A stretch of DNA of 64,000 nt from Cryobacterium lactosi. Lineage in GTDB: Bacteria; Actinomycetota; Actinomycetes; Actinomycetales; Microbacteriaceae. The stretch spans positions 60,742 through 124,741 of the forward strand of contig NZ_SOHM01000008.1 of assembly GCF_004403945.1 (NCBI RefSeq), written 5' to 3'. The position numbers and the translations under genes were made by a program. Shown here one piece after another: positions 18,225 through 25,948 of the stretch. Positions within the stretch are counted from its first letter, which is position 1. Each line of letters begins with the position of its first letter. The notes beneath the pieces were generated by a model that saw only the letters and a program-made list of their open reading frames with translations, searched no databases and was not told the DNA's origin.

Positions 18225-18974
18225 TCAGCCGAGCTTCTCGGTCAGGCGCGCCAGCACGTCGCGCTGGGCCGGGTTGAGGGTGTCGGCCTGGTAGGCGTCA
18301 AGAAGGGACGTCGCCGCCGCCTCGTCGAGGAAGGCGATGCCTGGGGCGGCGCTGAGCTCCGTGATGAGCGGAGCGAAGAAACCGATGAAATCGGTGACGA
18401 GGCCTTCGATCACCGGCGCGGCCGCATCCGCGGGCAACAGATCGAACCGGGTGGCGAGCCGGGCGGTGTCATCCTGGAGGTGGGTTTCGGAGACGCGGTC
18501 GTAGACCTCGACCAGCCGATCCATGCCCCGCTCCCCCACCAGGTGAGCGAGCAGGAGCACCTGGTCCCGGTCCATCCTGGCCATCGCCGGCGACACCCCC
18601 AACCCGGCGTACATCGCCATGGCCCTGGCCAGCTGCGGCGGGAAATCGGCGGCGCCCTCGTTCTCCCTGATCAACGTGATGAGCGCTTTCTGAGCCTGCA
18701 GCCTCACGATCTGGGCGTCGACGTCGGTCTCGAGCTGGCTGAGCATCGAGGCCTGGTCGGCCGGGTCGGCCTCGAACATGGCGGGCATCCGCTCGAGGGG
18801 GATGCCGAGCGCGGCCAGCCGCTTGATCCGCAGCAGGCGCACCAGGTCGTGCACCGAGTACTCGCGGTAGCCGTTGGGACTGCGTTCGGGCTCCGGAAGC
18901 ACGCCGACCTGATGGTAATGACGCAGGGCGCGCACGCTCACCTGGGCGAGCGAGGCGAGGTCACGGCTCTTCAA
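18225..18974 (-). CDS. MerR family transcriptional regulator
   Basis: 249 residues. The N-terminal MerR winged helix (RDLASLAQVSVRALRHYHQVGVLPEPERSPNGYREYSV) is followed by a coiled dimerisation helix and a helical C-terminal domain of about 130 residues with no Cys pair, so the inducer is probably organic rather than a metal. Start is TTG 18974, preceded by AAGGAAGGGA, and it overlaps the end of the MFS gene by 14 bp. The pair is cotranscribed from the MerR-type promoter at 20248-20278, so it most likely controls the exporter and itself. It converges with the APC permease gene 3 bp away. Confidence 0.88.
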   Translation of the reverse strand: MKSRDLASLAQVSVRALRHYHQVGVLPEPERSPNGYREYSVHDLVRLLRIKRLAALGIPLERMPAMFEADPADQASMLSQLETDVDAQIVRLQAQKALITLIRENEGAADFPPQLARAMAMYAGLGVSPAMARMDRDQVLLLAHLVGERGMDRLVEVYDRVSETHLQDDTARLATRFDLLPADAAAPVIEGLVTDFIGFFAPLITELSAAPGIAFLDEAAATSLLDAYQADTLNPAQRDVLARLTEKLG

Positions 18975-20241
18975 CGACCAGGGTCCCTTCCTTCTCGGCA
19001 GCGGGTGCAGGTGCGGGTGCGGTTGTCTCCAGGCTACGCAGCGCGGGCTCTATCAGGGCCGCGCACGCCGCAAGCAGCCACACGGCGGCCACGCCGATAC
19101 CGGCCGCGCGCAGGCCGAACTGTTCGCCGGCCAGGGCCACAGTCACCATGCCGATCGGGGCAGCGATCATCATCAGGGAGTTCTGGGTGCCCATGATCCT
19201 CCCCCGCATCTGCTCGGGGATGCCCTCGAGCATCAGCACCCCGATCAGGCTGGAGAACAGCCCAGACGACAGCCCGAACAGGAACGCGCCGCCGAAGAGC
19301 ACCGGCAGCACCGGCAACACGGCGACGACGCCGATGCCGGCCACCGTGCCGACCAGCCCCACGACGAACCAGCCGCGGCGCCTGCCCCTGGCGCCGAAGA
19401 CGGCGTAGAGGCCGCCGCCCACGATGGTGCCCGCGGCGATCGCCGTGAGCACGAAGCCGAGTAGCCCCGGCTGGTTGATGAAGGCGAAGTGCGCGGGTAG
19501 CAGCATGCCTTGCAGCGCGGTCAGCACGGCGACCATCGCCAGGCTGAGCAGCGTGACCGCCCGCAGGGCGCGGTTGCTCTGGAACAGCACCCGCCAGCCG
19601 GCCAGCAGCTGTGCCCAGACCGACAGTCCGGCGGGGGCAACCTGCTCGCCCCGCTGCGGGGCCGGCAGGTGCGCGCCGACGCTGCGCGGAATGAGCAGCG
19701 TCAGCAGTGCGGCGGCCAGGGAGGTGGCGGCGGTGATCCAGAGCACCGTCGACCCCTCGAAGAGCACCATCAGGGTGCCGGCGGCGGCAGGCCCGATGAT
19801 GATCACCAGGGCGGCCAGGCTCTCGCGGAGGCCGATGAGCCTTTCGGCAGTGAGGGTGGAGTGGCGCATGATCGCCGGGAGCATCGCCTCCCTGGCGGTC
19901 ATACCGGGCACGTCGCCGAACGCCCCGAGTATGCCGAACAGGATGAACCAGCCCAGGTCGAGCCCGGTGATCAGGTCCACGATCGGCAGGGCGGCGATGG
20001 ATGCTGCCGAGATCAGGTCGGCCACCACCGAGGAGGTGCGCCGGTTCACCCTGTCGATCACGACACCGGCGAACAGGCCGGCCAGGAACGCCGGAAGAGC
20101 GGTCGCGGCCACCAGGATGCCCGTGGACAGCAGACTGCCGGTGAGCTGGAGCACGATCAGGGGGAACACGACGGCGGCGATCGAGTTGCCCAGCAGGGAC
20201 AGGGTGTATGACGCGAGGTACAGCACGGGAATGGGTCTCAT
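18961..20241 (-). CDS. MFS transporter (drug-export type)
   Basis: 426 residues from ATG 20241 with about 12 membrane segments. It begins IPVLYLASYTLSLLGNSIAAVVFPLIVL and has the loop 2-3 motif GLFAGVVIDRVNRRTSSVVAD, as in macrolide/tetracenomycin-type efflux proteins. Likely inner-membrane drug/H+ antiporter; substrate unknown. A TTG at 20253 in frame would add four residues, but the promoter geometry places the transcription start at the ATG itself. Cotranscribed with the downstream MerR gene. Confidence 0.88.
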   Translation of the reverse strand: MRPIPVLYLASYTLSLLGNSIAAVVFPLIVLQLTGSLLSTGILVAATALPAFLAGLFAGVVIDRVNRRTSSVVADLISAASIAALPIVDLITGLDLGWFILFGILGAFGDVPGMTAREAMLPAIMRHSTLTAERLIGLRESLAALVIIIGPAAAGTLMVLFEGSTVLWITAATSLAAALLTLLIPRSVGAHLPAPQRGEQVAPAGLSVWAQLLAGWRVLFQSNRALRAVTLLSLAMVAVLTALQGMLLPAHFAFINQPGLLGFVLTAIAAGTIVGGGLYAVFGARGRRRGWFVVGLVGTVAGIGVVAVLPVLPVLFGGAFLFGLSSGLFSSLIGVLMLEGIPEQMRGRIMGTQNSLMMIAAPIGMVTVALAGEQFGLRAAGIGVAAVWLLAACAALIEPALRSLETTAPAPAPAAEKEGTLVVEEP

Positions 20242-20247
20242 GGTGCC

Positions 20248-20278
20248 AGTCAAAACTATGACGCTACGACGGGGTCAA
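20248..20278 (-). promoter_or_regulatory. MerR-type operator and promoter of the MFS-merR operon
   Basis: On the minus strand a 24-bp dyad (20278-20255) starts with the -35 TTGACC and contains GTCGTAGCGTCA at its centre, close to the TTGACC..GACGTNACGTCA..GGT pattern I recall for actinobacterial MerR regulators. A -10-like TTGACT (20253-20248) lies 19 bp from the -35, the long spacer typical of MerR promoters. The transcription start would then be at about 20241, the ATG of the exporter, so the mRNA would be leaderless. Confidence 0.65.
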
Positions 20279-20457
20279 GCCCGGCTCCCACCGGCATCCA
20301 CACCCGCCCCCTGAACGCACTCTCAGGCGCCGGCGCCCCGCGGACAGCTCCTGGTTGTTTGCCTTTCACCTTGGATTCGTACACTCCCCAGTGATCCGCC
20401 ACTTGCGGGTGCGCTCCGGGCTCCACAAATCTGTGTCTGTCGAAAGTGATGTGTGCG

Positions 20458-21771
20458 ATGTCGTATTTCGTCGAGCTGGTCGATCACCGCCTGACCAGGC
20501 TGCTCACCCCCGCCAGACGGGACTGGCTGCGAAGCCCCCGCACGCTGCTGCTGGGCTTCCTTGGTTTGCATGTGCTCTTCCTGTTCGCGCTGCTGCCCAC
20601 CATCCTCACCGGCAGGGTGCTGGGCGACCTGCCGCTCTATCGGGTCTGGGCCGAGCAGGCCCTGGTGAACAACGTGTGGCAGGGCATCGACGTTGAGTGG
20701 GTCTACCCCATCGGCGCGATCGTGCCGATCGTGTTGGCGGATGCCGCCGGGCCGCTGCTCTACCAACTGCTCTGGTTCGTGCTGACCATGGCGCTGAACG
20801 GCGCAGCCATCGGCATCCTCACCGATTGGGGTCGCGATCGGGCCGGCTACCGGGCGGCCTGGTTCTGGTTGGCCTTCAGCCTGGTGCTCAGCCCGGTGGG
20901 GCTGCTGCGCCTCGAGGGGCTCAGCGCCCCGTTGGTGATCATGGGGCTGGTGCTCGTGGCCCGCCGACCCGTCGTGGCCGCTGCCCTGTTGACCGCGGCG
21001 ACCTGGATCAAGGTCTGGCCGGCTGCGGTGATGCTCGCCGTCGTGGCGGCCAGTCGCCGCCGGGTGAGCGTGCTGATCACCGGCGGGCTGATCACGGCCG
21101 GCATCGCCGCCGCCGTCTGGGCCGCGGGCGGCTTGCGCTTTCTCACCGGCTTCGTCACCATGCAGTCCGACCGGGCCCTGCAGCTCGAGGCGCCCGTGAC
21201 GACCCCGTGGGTGTGGCTGGCCGCGATGGGCCAGTACGGCACCACGATCTACCAGAACCACGCCATCGCCACCCGCGAAGTGAGCGGGCCGGGCTCCGCG
21301 TTCGCGGCCGCCGCGATGACGCCGCTGATGTTCCTGGTCATCGCGGGCATCTTCGTGCTGCTCCTGGTGGCGCTGCGGCGCAGCCGTGACAACGCCAGGC
21401 TGGTGCTGATGGGGGCGTTGGCGCTGGTCACCACGTTTGTGGTGCTCAACAAGGTGGGTTCCCCGCAGTACATGCTGTGGATCGCTCCTGTGGTGGCCGT
21501 CGGCGTGGCCAACGACTGGACGCACTGGCGGGCTCCGGCCTACCTCAGCCTGGTGATCGGCGGGTTGACCACGCTGATCTTCCCGATCTTCTACCTCCCG
21601 CTGGTGCACGGGGATGCCGGTGCGATCCTGCTGCTCACGCTGCGGAATGCTCTGCTCCTGGTGCTACTCGGCTGGTCGGTGCTGGCCCTCTGGCGGGCGG
21701 CGTTCGCGGGCTCGCCGGCATCCGCTTTCGGGCGTCAGCGCGCCGGTTCGCGGGGCCTGGCGGCCCACTGA
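20458..21771 (+). CDS. Integral membrane glycosyltransferase-like protein (GT87/DUF2029 type)
   Basis: About 437 residues with 10 or more membrane segments. An acidic patch follows the first helix (TGRVLGDLPLYRVWAEQALVNNVWQGIDVEWVYPIGA), as in GT-C polyprenol-phosphate-mannose-dependent mannosyltransferases, and later regions (LLTAATWIKVWPA; VLNKVGSPQYMLWIAPVV) are typical of the DUF2029/GT87 family. It may add mannose to a cell-envelope glycan or lipid. Three starts are possible (20446, 20449, 20458); GAAAG at 20442-20446 is best spaced for 20458. Monocistronic, 49 bp before the phosphatase gene. Confidence 0.8.
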   Translation: MSYFVELVDHRLTRLLTPARRDWLRSPRTLLLGFLGLHVLFLFALLPTILTGRVLGDLPLYRVWAEQALVNNVWQGIDVEWVYPIGAIVPIVLADAAGPLLYQLLWFVLTMALNGAAIGILTDWGRDRAGYRAAWFWLAFSLVLSPVGLLRLEGLSAPLVIMGLVLVARRPVVAAALLTAATWIKVWPAAVMLAVVAASRRRVSVLITGGLITAGIAAAVWAAGGLRFLTGFVTMQSDRALQLEAPVTTPWVWLAAMGQYGTTIYQNHAIATREVSGPGSAFAAAAMTPLMFLVIAGIFVLLLVALRRSRDNARLVLMGALALVTTFVVLNKVGSPQYMLWIAPVVAVGVANDWTHWRAPAYLSLVIGGLTTLIFPIFYLPLVHGDAGAILLLTLRNALLLVLLGWSVLALWRAAFAGSPASAFGRQRAGSRGLAAH

Positions 21772-21820
21772 CGGCACCCGTTTGCGGGGCGGACCGGAAA
21801 GCACACGGCAGAATGGGGAG

Positions 21821-22432
21821 GTGACTGCTACAACGACCTTCGCCCTCGTCCGCCACGGCCAGACCGACTGGAACGCCGCCGGGCGCATCCAGGGGGCCAC
21901 CGATGTGCCCCTGAACGACGTGGGTCGCGGCCAGGCCACCGAGGCCGCGGCGCCGCTCTCGCGGTTCGAATGGGACTTCGTCGTGGCGTCCCCGCTCTCC
22001 CGGGCTGCCGAGACGGCCGACATCATTGCAGCGGACCTCGGCCTTGAGGTCACCCGCCATCTGCCCGGTCTGGTCGAGCGCAACTACGGACCGGCCGAGG
22101 GGCTCTCTGCCGGACCGAAGCTCGACGCGCTGCGGGTCGAGGGCAGCTACGGCAACTTCCGCGGCGCCGAGCCCGAGCTCAGCGTGTCCAACCGCGGCCT
22201 GGGCGCACTGCGCCTGCTCGCCGAGGACTACCCGGGCGCCCGCATCATCGTCGTGTGCCACGGCACCCTCATCCGCCTCAGCCTGATGGCCGCCCTGGAG
22301 CGAGAGATCCCGCCCATTCTGAACGCTGCGATGTCGGTGGTGCAGTTCAGCCCCGAGGCCGGCTGGACCGCCTCGGTCATCAACAACGAGCTCCTCGAGG
22401 ACGACGCCCTGGACGCGGTCGCCGCGCTGTAG
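21821..22432 (+). CDS. Histidine phosphatase family protein
   Basis: 203 residues. The phosphoglycerate-mutase-like catalytic motif RHGQTDWN lies near residue 11, the second arm ASPLSRAAETA near 62 and the second catalytic His in VVCHGTLIRLS near 147. Cytoplasmic phosphatase, substrate unknown. The GTG start is preceded directly by GGGGAG, too close for a usual ribosome site, while CAGAAT sits exactly at -12 to -7, so translation from a leaderless mRNA is likely. Confidence 0.88.
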   Translation: MTATTTFALVRHGQTDWNAAGRIQGATDVPLNDVGRGQATEAAAPLSRFEWDFVVASPLSRAAETADIIAADLGLEVTRHLPGLVERNYGPAEGLSAGPKLDALRVEGSYGNFRGAEPELSVSNRGLGALRLLAEDYPGARIIVVCHGTLIRLSLMAALEREIPPILNAAMSVVQFSPEAGWTASVINNELLEDDALDAVAAL

Positions 22433-22440
22433 CCGCCGCG

Positions 22441-22489
22441 CTTGGCGCTTGGCCCTTGGCCCTTGGCCCTTGGCCCTTGGCCCTTGGTA
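22441..22489. repeat. 7-bp tandem repeat, seven units
   Basis: Seven consecutive 7-bp units: CTTGGCG, five copies of CTTGGCC, and CTTGGTA. It begins 8 bp after the phosphatase stop codon. No coding function is seen. The unit count may vary between strains by slippage. Confidence 0.9.
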
Positions 22490-22506
22490 CCGTAGCCGCG
22501 ATTCCG

Positions 22507-22577
22507 TCGGTCGAGCCATCTCATCGGCAAGCCATCTCGTCAGTCGGGCCATCTCGTTGGTCGAGCCTGTCGAGACC
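22507..22577. repeat. Degenerate 16-18-bp repeat ending in a palindrome-like element
   Basis: Four adjacent related units (22507-22523, 22524-22539, 22540-22556, 22557-22574) share the core (G/A)(G/A)GCCATCTCG; the first and last carry GGTCGAGCC. The last, GGTCGAGCCTGTCGAGACC (22559-22577), is an imperfect inverted repeat of the kind that I recall as interspersed in Microbacteriaceae and Arthrobacter intergenic regions. No gene is present between 22433 and 22677. Confidence 0.7.
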
Positions 22578-22631
22578 ACGTCAGCCGACCCCTCAACTCG
22601 AAGAAATCTCTGAAATTTTCCTGTGCACAAC

Positions 22632-22660
22632 TTGACATTTCCTCACATTTATCTCTGATT
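22632..22660 (+). promoter_or_regulatory. Promoter of the DUF222/HNH gene
   Basis: TTGACA (22632-22637), a 17-bp spacer and CTGATT (22655-22660) precede the ATG at 22678 by 17 bases, giving a very short leader. The surrounding 60 bp are markedly AT-rich. Confidence 0.5.
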
Positions 22661-22677
22661 CGTGAGAGAATGGGGTT

Positions 22678-24564
22678 ATGGATGAAGAGCTACTCGGCTC
22701 CACCGCACCGACGGGAATCCCTCCCACCGGTCCGAATCCCCATGACTGGAACACCGCTCTGGCCGCTCCGGCGCCGGATGTCACTGGCCTGGGCGCCACT
22801 AGCCCGGGTGCAACTGGCCGAGCCGCCGCCAGCGTAGGCCACAGCACCGACACCGGGGTCGGTGCTGCGGACAGCTCTGGGACCGCAGTCGCCACCGGCA
22901 CACAGGGTCGCGCGCGGGCCCGGGGTTCCCGCGGGACCCAGCCCGGTCAGCCGCGGAGTGGCCCGAGTCTGGGGCAGCCCGAGTGGCGGGATCCGGCCGA
23001 ACTCCCCGGGGTCCAACGCGCCCACACCGGTGCGTTCGGTGACAAACTCCGGGTCCTCGAGGACGCGGCGGGGATGGTGCAGGCCGTGCTCGCGTCGATC
23101 GACCTCGACGCGCTCAGCGACGCGGAGGTGGTGGCGTTCACCCAGATGGTCGAACACGCCGGGCGTCCCGTGGACGCGGCCCGGGTCGGTGCCGCGACGG
23201 TGGTCGGCTACCGGTCCCGGGCCGGGTTGGGCCGGGACTCGATGGCCTGGCGGCTGGGCGCCTCGCACCAAAACGACCTGCTCACCCGGCTGACCCTCGC
23301 CTCACGCCAGGAGATGAAACGACGACTGGCGTTGGGCGAGAAGGTCGCCCCGAGGGTGCTCGGCGGTCAAGTGCTCGAGCCGGAGTTCCCCGCGGTCGCC
23401 GCCGCGCTCACAGCCGGCGAACTCGGGGTCGATGCAGCGGAAGCCATCGTGAAAGGGCTGACCGACTACAAGGTGCACGGCCGCTTCGACGCCGACCAGG
23501 CCGACGTCGAATCCGCCGAGATCAGCCTGGTCGAACGAGCCACCGGGTCGGTCTTCGACCGCATCCCCGGCCCTGGCGAGAGCGAGCCCGATACCGATAC
23601 CGAGCCCGGCGTGGGCGGCGGTGTCCCGTCTGGGTTCACCGGGCCGATCCGCCGGCTCCGCGACTCGGACGGCTTCACCTACCCGGCCGATGACCTCCGG
23701 CCCCTGGCCGTGCGGATGCAAGCGCTGCTCAACCCCGACGGGCTCGCCCCGAACGAGACGACCCTCGAAGCCACATCCACCATCTCCTTCGGTGAGCTCG
23801 CCCGGGGCCTCCACCCCCTGCGCGGTGGCGTGACGCCGGAGTTGAAGGGGGTGATCCAGAACCTGTTCAACACCTTCCAATCGGCCCGCTCCGCACCCGC
23901 CTTCCCCTCCGCCGAGGAACAGCAGCGGATCGAGGCCGGAGAGTTGGTGCCGGGCGAAGTGATCGACGAGCGCACCGGCGGCGAAAAGCGCGCCGATATC
24001 CTCCGCGGCATCCTGGTCCAGGTCGCCCAGGACCCCCGCACCCCCACCATGGGCGGCATGCCACCCACCGTGATGGTGCACGTGAACGCGACCGACCTAC
24101 TCGCACAGGCCGGGGTGGGCTGGATCGACGGCATTGACGGGCCGATCTCGATGAGAACCATCAACCAGATGATCGACAACGGCGGCTTCCAACCCATCTT
24201 CTTCGGCGGCACCGGCGCGGTCCTCGGCCTGGGCAACAAGGCCCGCTGCTTCAGCCCGATGCAACGCAAACTGATCACCGCCCGAGACGGCAGCTGCATC
24301 ATCCCGGGATGCGACTGCCCACCCCAATGGACCGAAGTCCACCACGTCATCCCCTGGCAAACCGGTGGCACAACCGACGTGGGCAACGGGGTCCTGCTCT
24401 GCTGGTACCACCACCACACCATCAACACCGCCGGATGGAAAATCCGCATGGTCAACGGGCTACCCCAGGTGAAAGCACCACACTGGATCGACCCGACCGG
24501 ACGATGGCGCACCCCCGAGAAACACCGGGCCCACGACCCCCAAACCCGCCGGCAAGACGAGTAG
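22678..24564 (+). CDS. HNH endonuclease with DUF222 domain
   Basis: 628 residues. A low-complexity Ala/Gly/Thr/Pro-rich head (about 1-105) precedes the DUF222 helical domain (about 120-420: EVVAFTQMVEHAGRPVDAARVGAA, then TAGELGVDAAEAIVKGL). The C-terminal HNH nuclease (about 530-590) shows DGSCIIPGCDCPPQWTEVHH, GNGVLLCWYHHHT and paired Cys that can bind zinc. Such genes are multicopy in Microbacteriaceae and related actinobacteria; function is unknown, with homing-like or defence roles suggested. It is flanked on both sides by short repeats, and its stop codon lies inside a duplicated 21-bp segment. Confidence 0.92.
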   Translation: MDEELLGSTAPTGIPPTGPNPHDWNTALAAPAPDVTGLGATSPGATGRAAASVGHSTDTGVGAADSSGTAVATGTQGRARARGSRGTQPGQPRSGPSLGQPEWRDPAELPGVQRAHTGAFGDKLRVLEDAAGMVQAVLASIDLDALSDAEVVAFTQMVEHAGRPVDAARVGAATVVGYRSRAGLGRDSMAWRLGASHQNDLLTRLTLASRQEMKRRLALGEKVAPRVLGGQVLEPEFPAVAAALTAGELGVDAAEAIVKGLTDYKVHGRFDADQADVESAEISLVERATGSVFDRIPGPGESEPDTDTEPGVGGGVPSGFTGPIRRLRDSDGFTYPADDLRPLAVRMQALLNPDGLAPNETTLEATSTISFGELARGLHPLRGGVTPELKGVIQNLFNTFQSARSAPAFPSAEEQQRIEAGELVPGEVIDERTGGEKRADILRGILVQVAQDPRTPTMGGMPPTVMVHVNATDLLAQAGVGWIDGIDGPISMRTINQMIDNGGFQPIFFGGTGAVLGLGNKARCFSPMQRKLITARDGSCIIPGCDCPPQWTEVHHVIPWQTGGTTDVGNGVLLCWYHHHTINTAGWKIRMVNGLPQVKAPHWIDPTGRWRTPEKHRAHDPQTRRQDE

Positions 24565-24590
24565 ACCCACCGGCACGACGAGTAGACCCG
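24549..24590. repeat. 21-bp direct repeat spanning the stop codon of the HNH gene
   Basis: Two adjacent 21-bp copies (24549-24569, 24570-24590) differ at two positions and share the core GACGAGTAGACCC. The TAG of the HNH gene lies in the first copy and is repeated, out of use, in the second. Confidence 0.85.
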
Positions 24591-24621
24591 CCATGCAGAC
24601 ACCCAGCCACGCCGCGCGAGC

Positions 24622-24693
24622 GCGTTACCCCGTCGGGATGCATTACCCCGCGAAAACGCATTACCCCGCGAGGACGCGTTACCCCGCAAAACC
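24622..24693. repeat. 18-bp tandem repeat, four units
   Basis: Four head-to-tail 18-bp units (24622, 24640, 24658, 24676) share GC(G/A)TTACCCCG followed by a variable seven bases. They fill the gap between the HNH gene and the end of the methyltransferase gene. No spacers, so not CRISPR. Confidence 0.9.
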
Positions 24694-24697
24694 AGGG

Positions 24698-25849
24698 CTA
24701 GCGGCGGGTGGACACCGTCACGGTGAACTTGGTGTTCCGGCCCACCTGGTGGGTCGGGCCGACAATACGGGTGAGCGCCGGACGGTAGCCGAGGTGGGTG
24801 TTCCACACCGCCCACAGCTCGCCACCGGGACGCAGAACCCTGGCCGCATCCTCGAAGAGTTTCAGGGCGATGCCGGCATGCACCGAGGATCCGATGTGGA
24901 ACGGCGGGTTCAGCATGATCAGTTCAGCGGAGGCGTCCGGCTGTGCGCTCAGGGCGTCGTCGCGGAGGACCTGCACCCGGTCCGCCACGCCGTTGGCCGT
25001 CATGGTGGCCGCGGCCGATGCGACGGCCGCGGCGGATTGGTCCGTCGCCAGCAGCTGCAGACCCGGGCGGCGCCGGGCCAGGGCGGCGGCGAGGACGCCG
25101 GTCCCGCAACCCAGGTCGATCGCGGTGGTGGCATCGGGCTTCATCCGGCCCTGGAACTCGAGCAGGTAGCGGGTGCCGATGTCGATGGTGGTGCCGGCGA
25201 AGGCGGCGCCGTGGGCGCAGACCGTGAGGCCCAGGTCGGCGTGCTCGACTGCGCGCGGCCAGGACGAGCCACCAGAGACTTTCGGCTGCGTGGCGATCAG
25301 GACCCGCGACTTCTGGCGCGCCGGAGTCACGTTCAGGTCACCGAAGTGCCGGAGCAGCACCGCGTTCATGGCCACGCTCATGTGCTTGACCCGGCCGCCG
25401 GCGACCACGGTCACGTCGCCAGCGGCGAAGCGGGCGATGGCGCCGGCCAATTCGTCGAGCGCGGCCAGGCTGCGCGGCAGCTGCATGAGCACCAGGCGGG
25501 CCCCGGCGAACAGCTCGGCGCCGAGCGGCAGGTGCCGGTACGCCCCGGTGAGACCGGCCAACCCGGCGACCGTGCCCTCAAGATCGGCCGCGTTGTGATC
25601 GAGGGCACGCTCGCCGGAGAGCGCATCCTGATTGACGCGAACATCCGGCCGACCGCTCAGCAGCGCCGCCGCCGCGAGCGTCAGGGCGCCGTAGTGGTCT
25701 TCGAGCACCACGACCTCGCCCGGACCGGCCTCGGCCAGCCAGACCGCAGCCTCATCCAGGATCAACCGGTCGCTCGCGTCGACCGCGAAGAGATTGGTCG
25801 CCTCGACGTCGGGCCAACGGCGCAGACGCTCGAACGGAAACTCAGACAT
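24698..25849 (-). CDS. Class I SAM methyltransferase, RsmC/RlmG type
   Basis: 383 residues. An N-terminal degenerate methyltransferase-like half (about 1-190) is followed by a catalytic half with the SAM motif AIDLGCGTGVLAAALA (about 236-251) and the amino-methyltransferase motif LNPPFHIG (about 312), diagnostic of N2-guanine rRNA methyltransferases such as RsmC and RlmG. It probably methylates a guanine of 16S or 23S rRNA; which one cannot be told. It ends 5 bp after the 18-bp repeats and converges on the HNH gene. Confidence 0.87.
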   Translation of the reverse strand: MSEFPFERLRRWPDVEATNLFAVDASDRLILDEAAVWLAEAGPGEVVVLEDHYGALTLAAAALLSGRPDVRVNQDALSGERALDHNAADLEGTVAGLAGLTGAYRHLPLGAELFAGARLVLMQLPRSLAALDELAGAIARFAAGDVTVVAGGRVKHMSVAMNAVLLRHFGDLNVTPARQKSRVLIATQPKVSGGSSWPRAVEHADLGLTVCAHGAAFAGTTIDIGTRYLLEFQGRMKPDATTAIDLGCGTGVLAAALARRRPGLQLLATDQSAAAVASAAATMTANGVADRVQVLRDDALSAQPDASAELIMLNPPFHIGSSVHAGIALKLFEDAARVLRPGGELWAVWNTHLGYRPALTRIVGPTHQVGRNTKFTVTVSTRR

Positions 25850-25948
25850 CCGCTCAGAATAGCCGCCCAGCGTATCGGCTCAGGGAGGCCGGCGTGACGT
25901 GGGACAATAAGAGACCCCTTCACCCAACCGTCTCGGACACCGCACCTC

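Noticed and set aside
22678..24564. Insertion sequence or intron-encoded homing endonuclease
   Set aside because: The repeats on either side differ from each other, and there is no transposase and no intron or split host gene; only the DUF222/HNH gene is supported.
24622..24693. CRISPR array
   Set aside because: Units are 18 bp and head-to-tail without spacers, and no cas gene is near.
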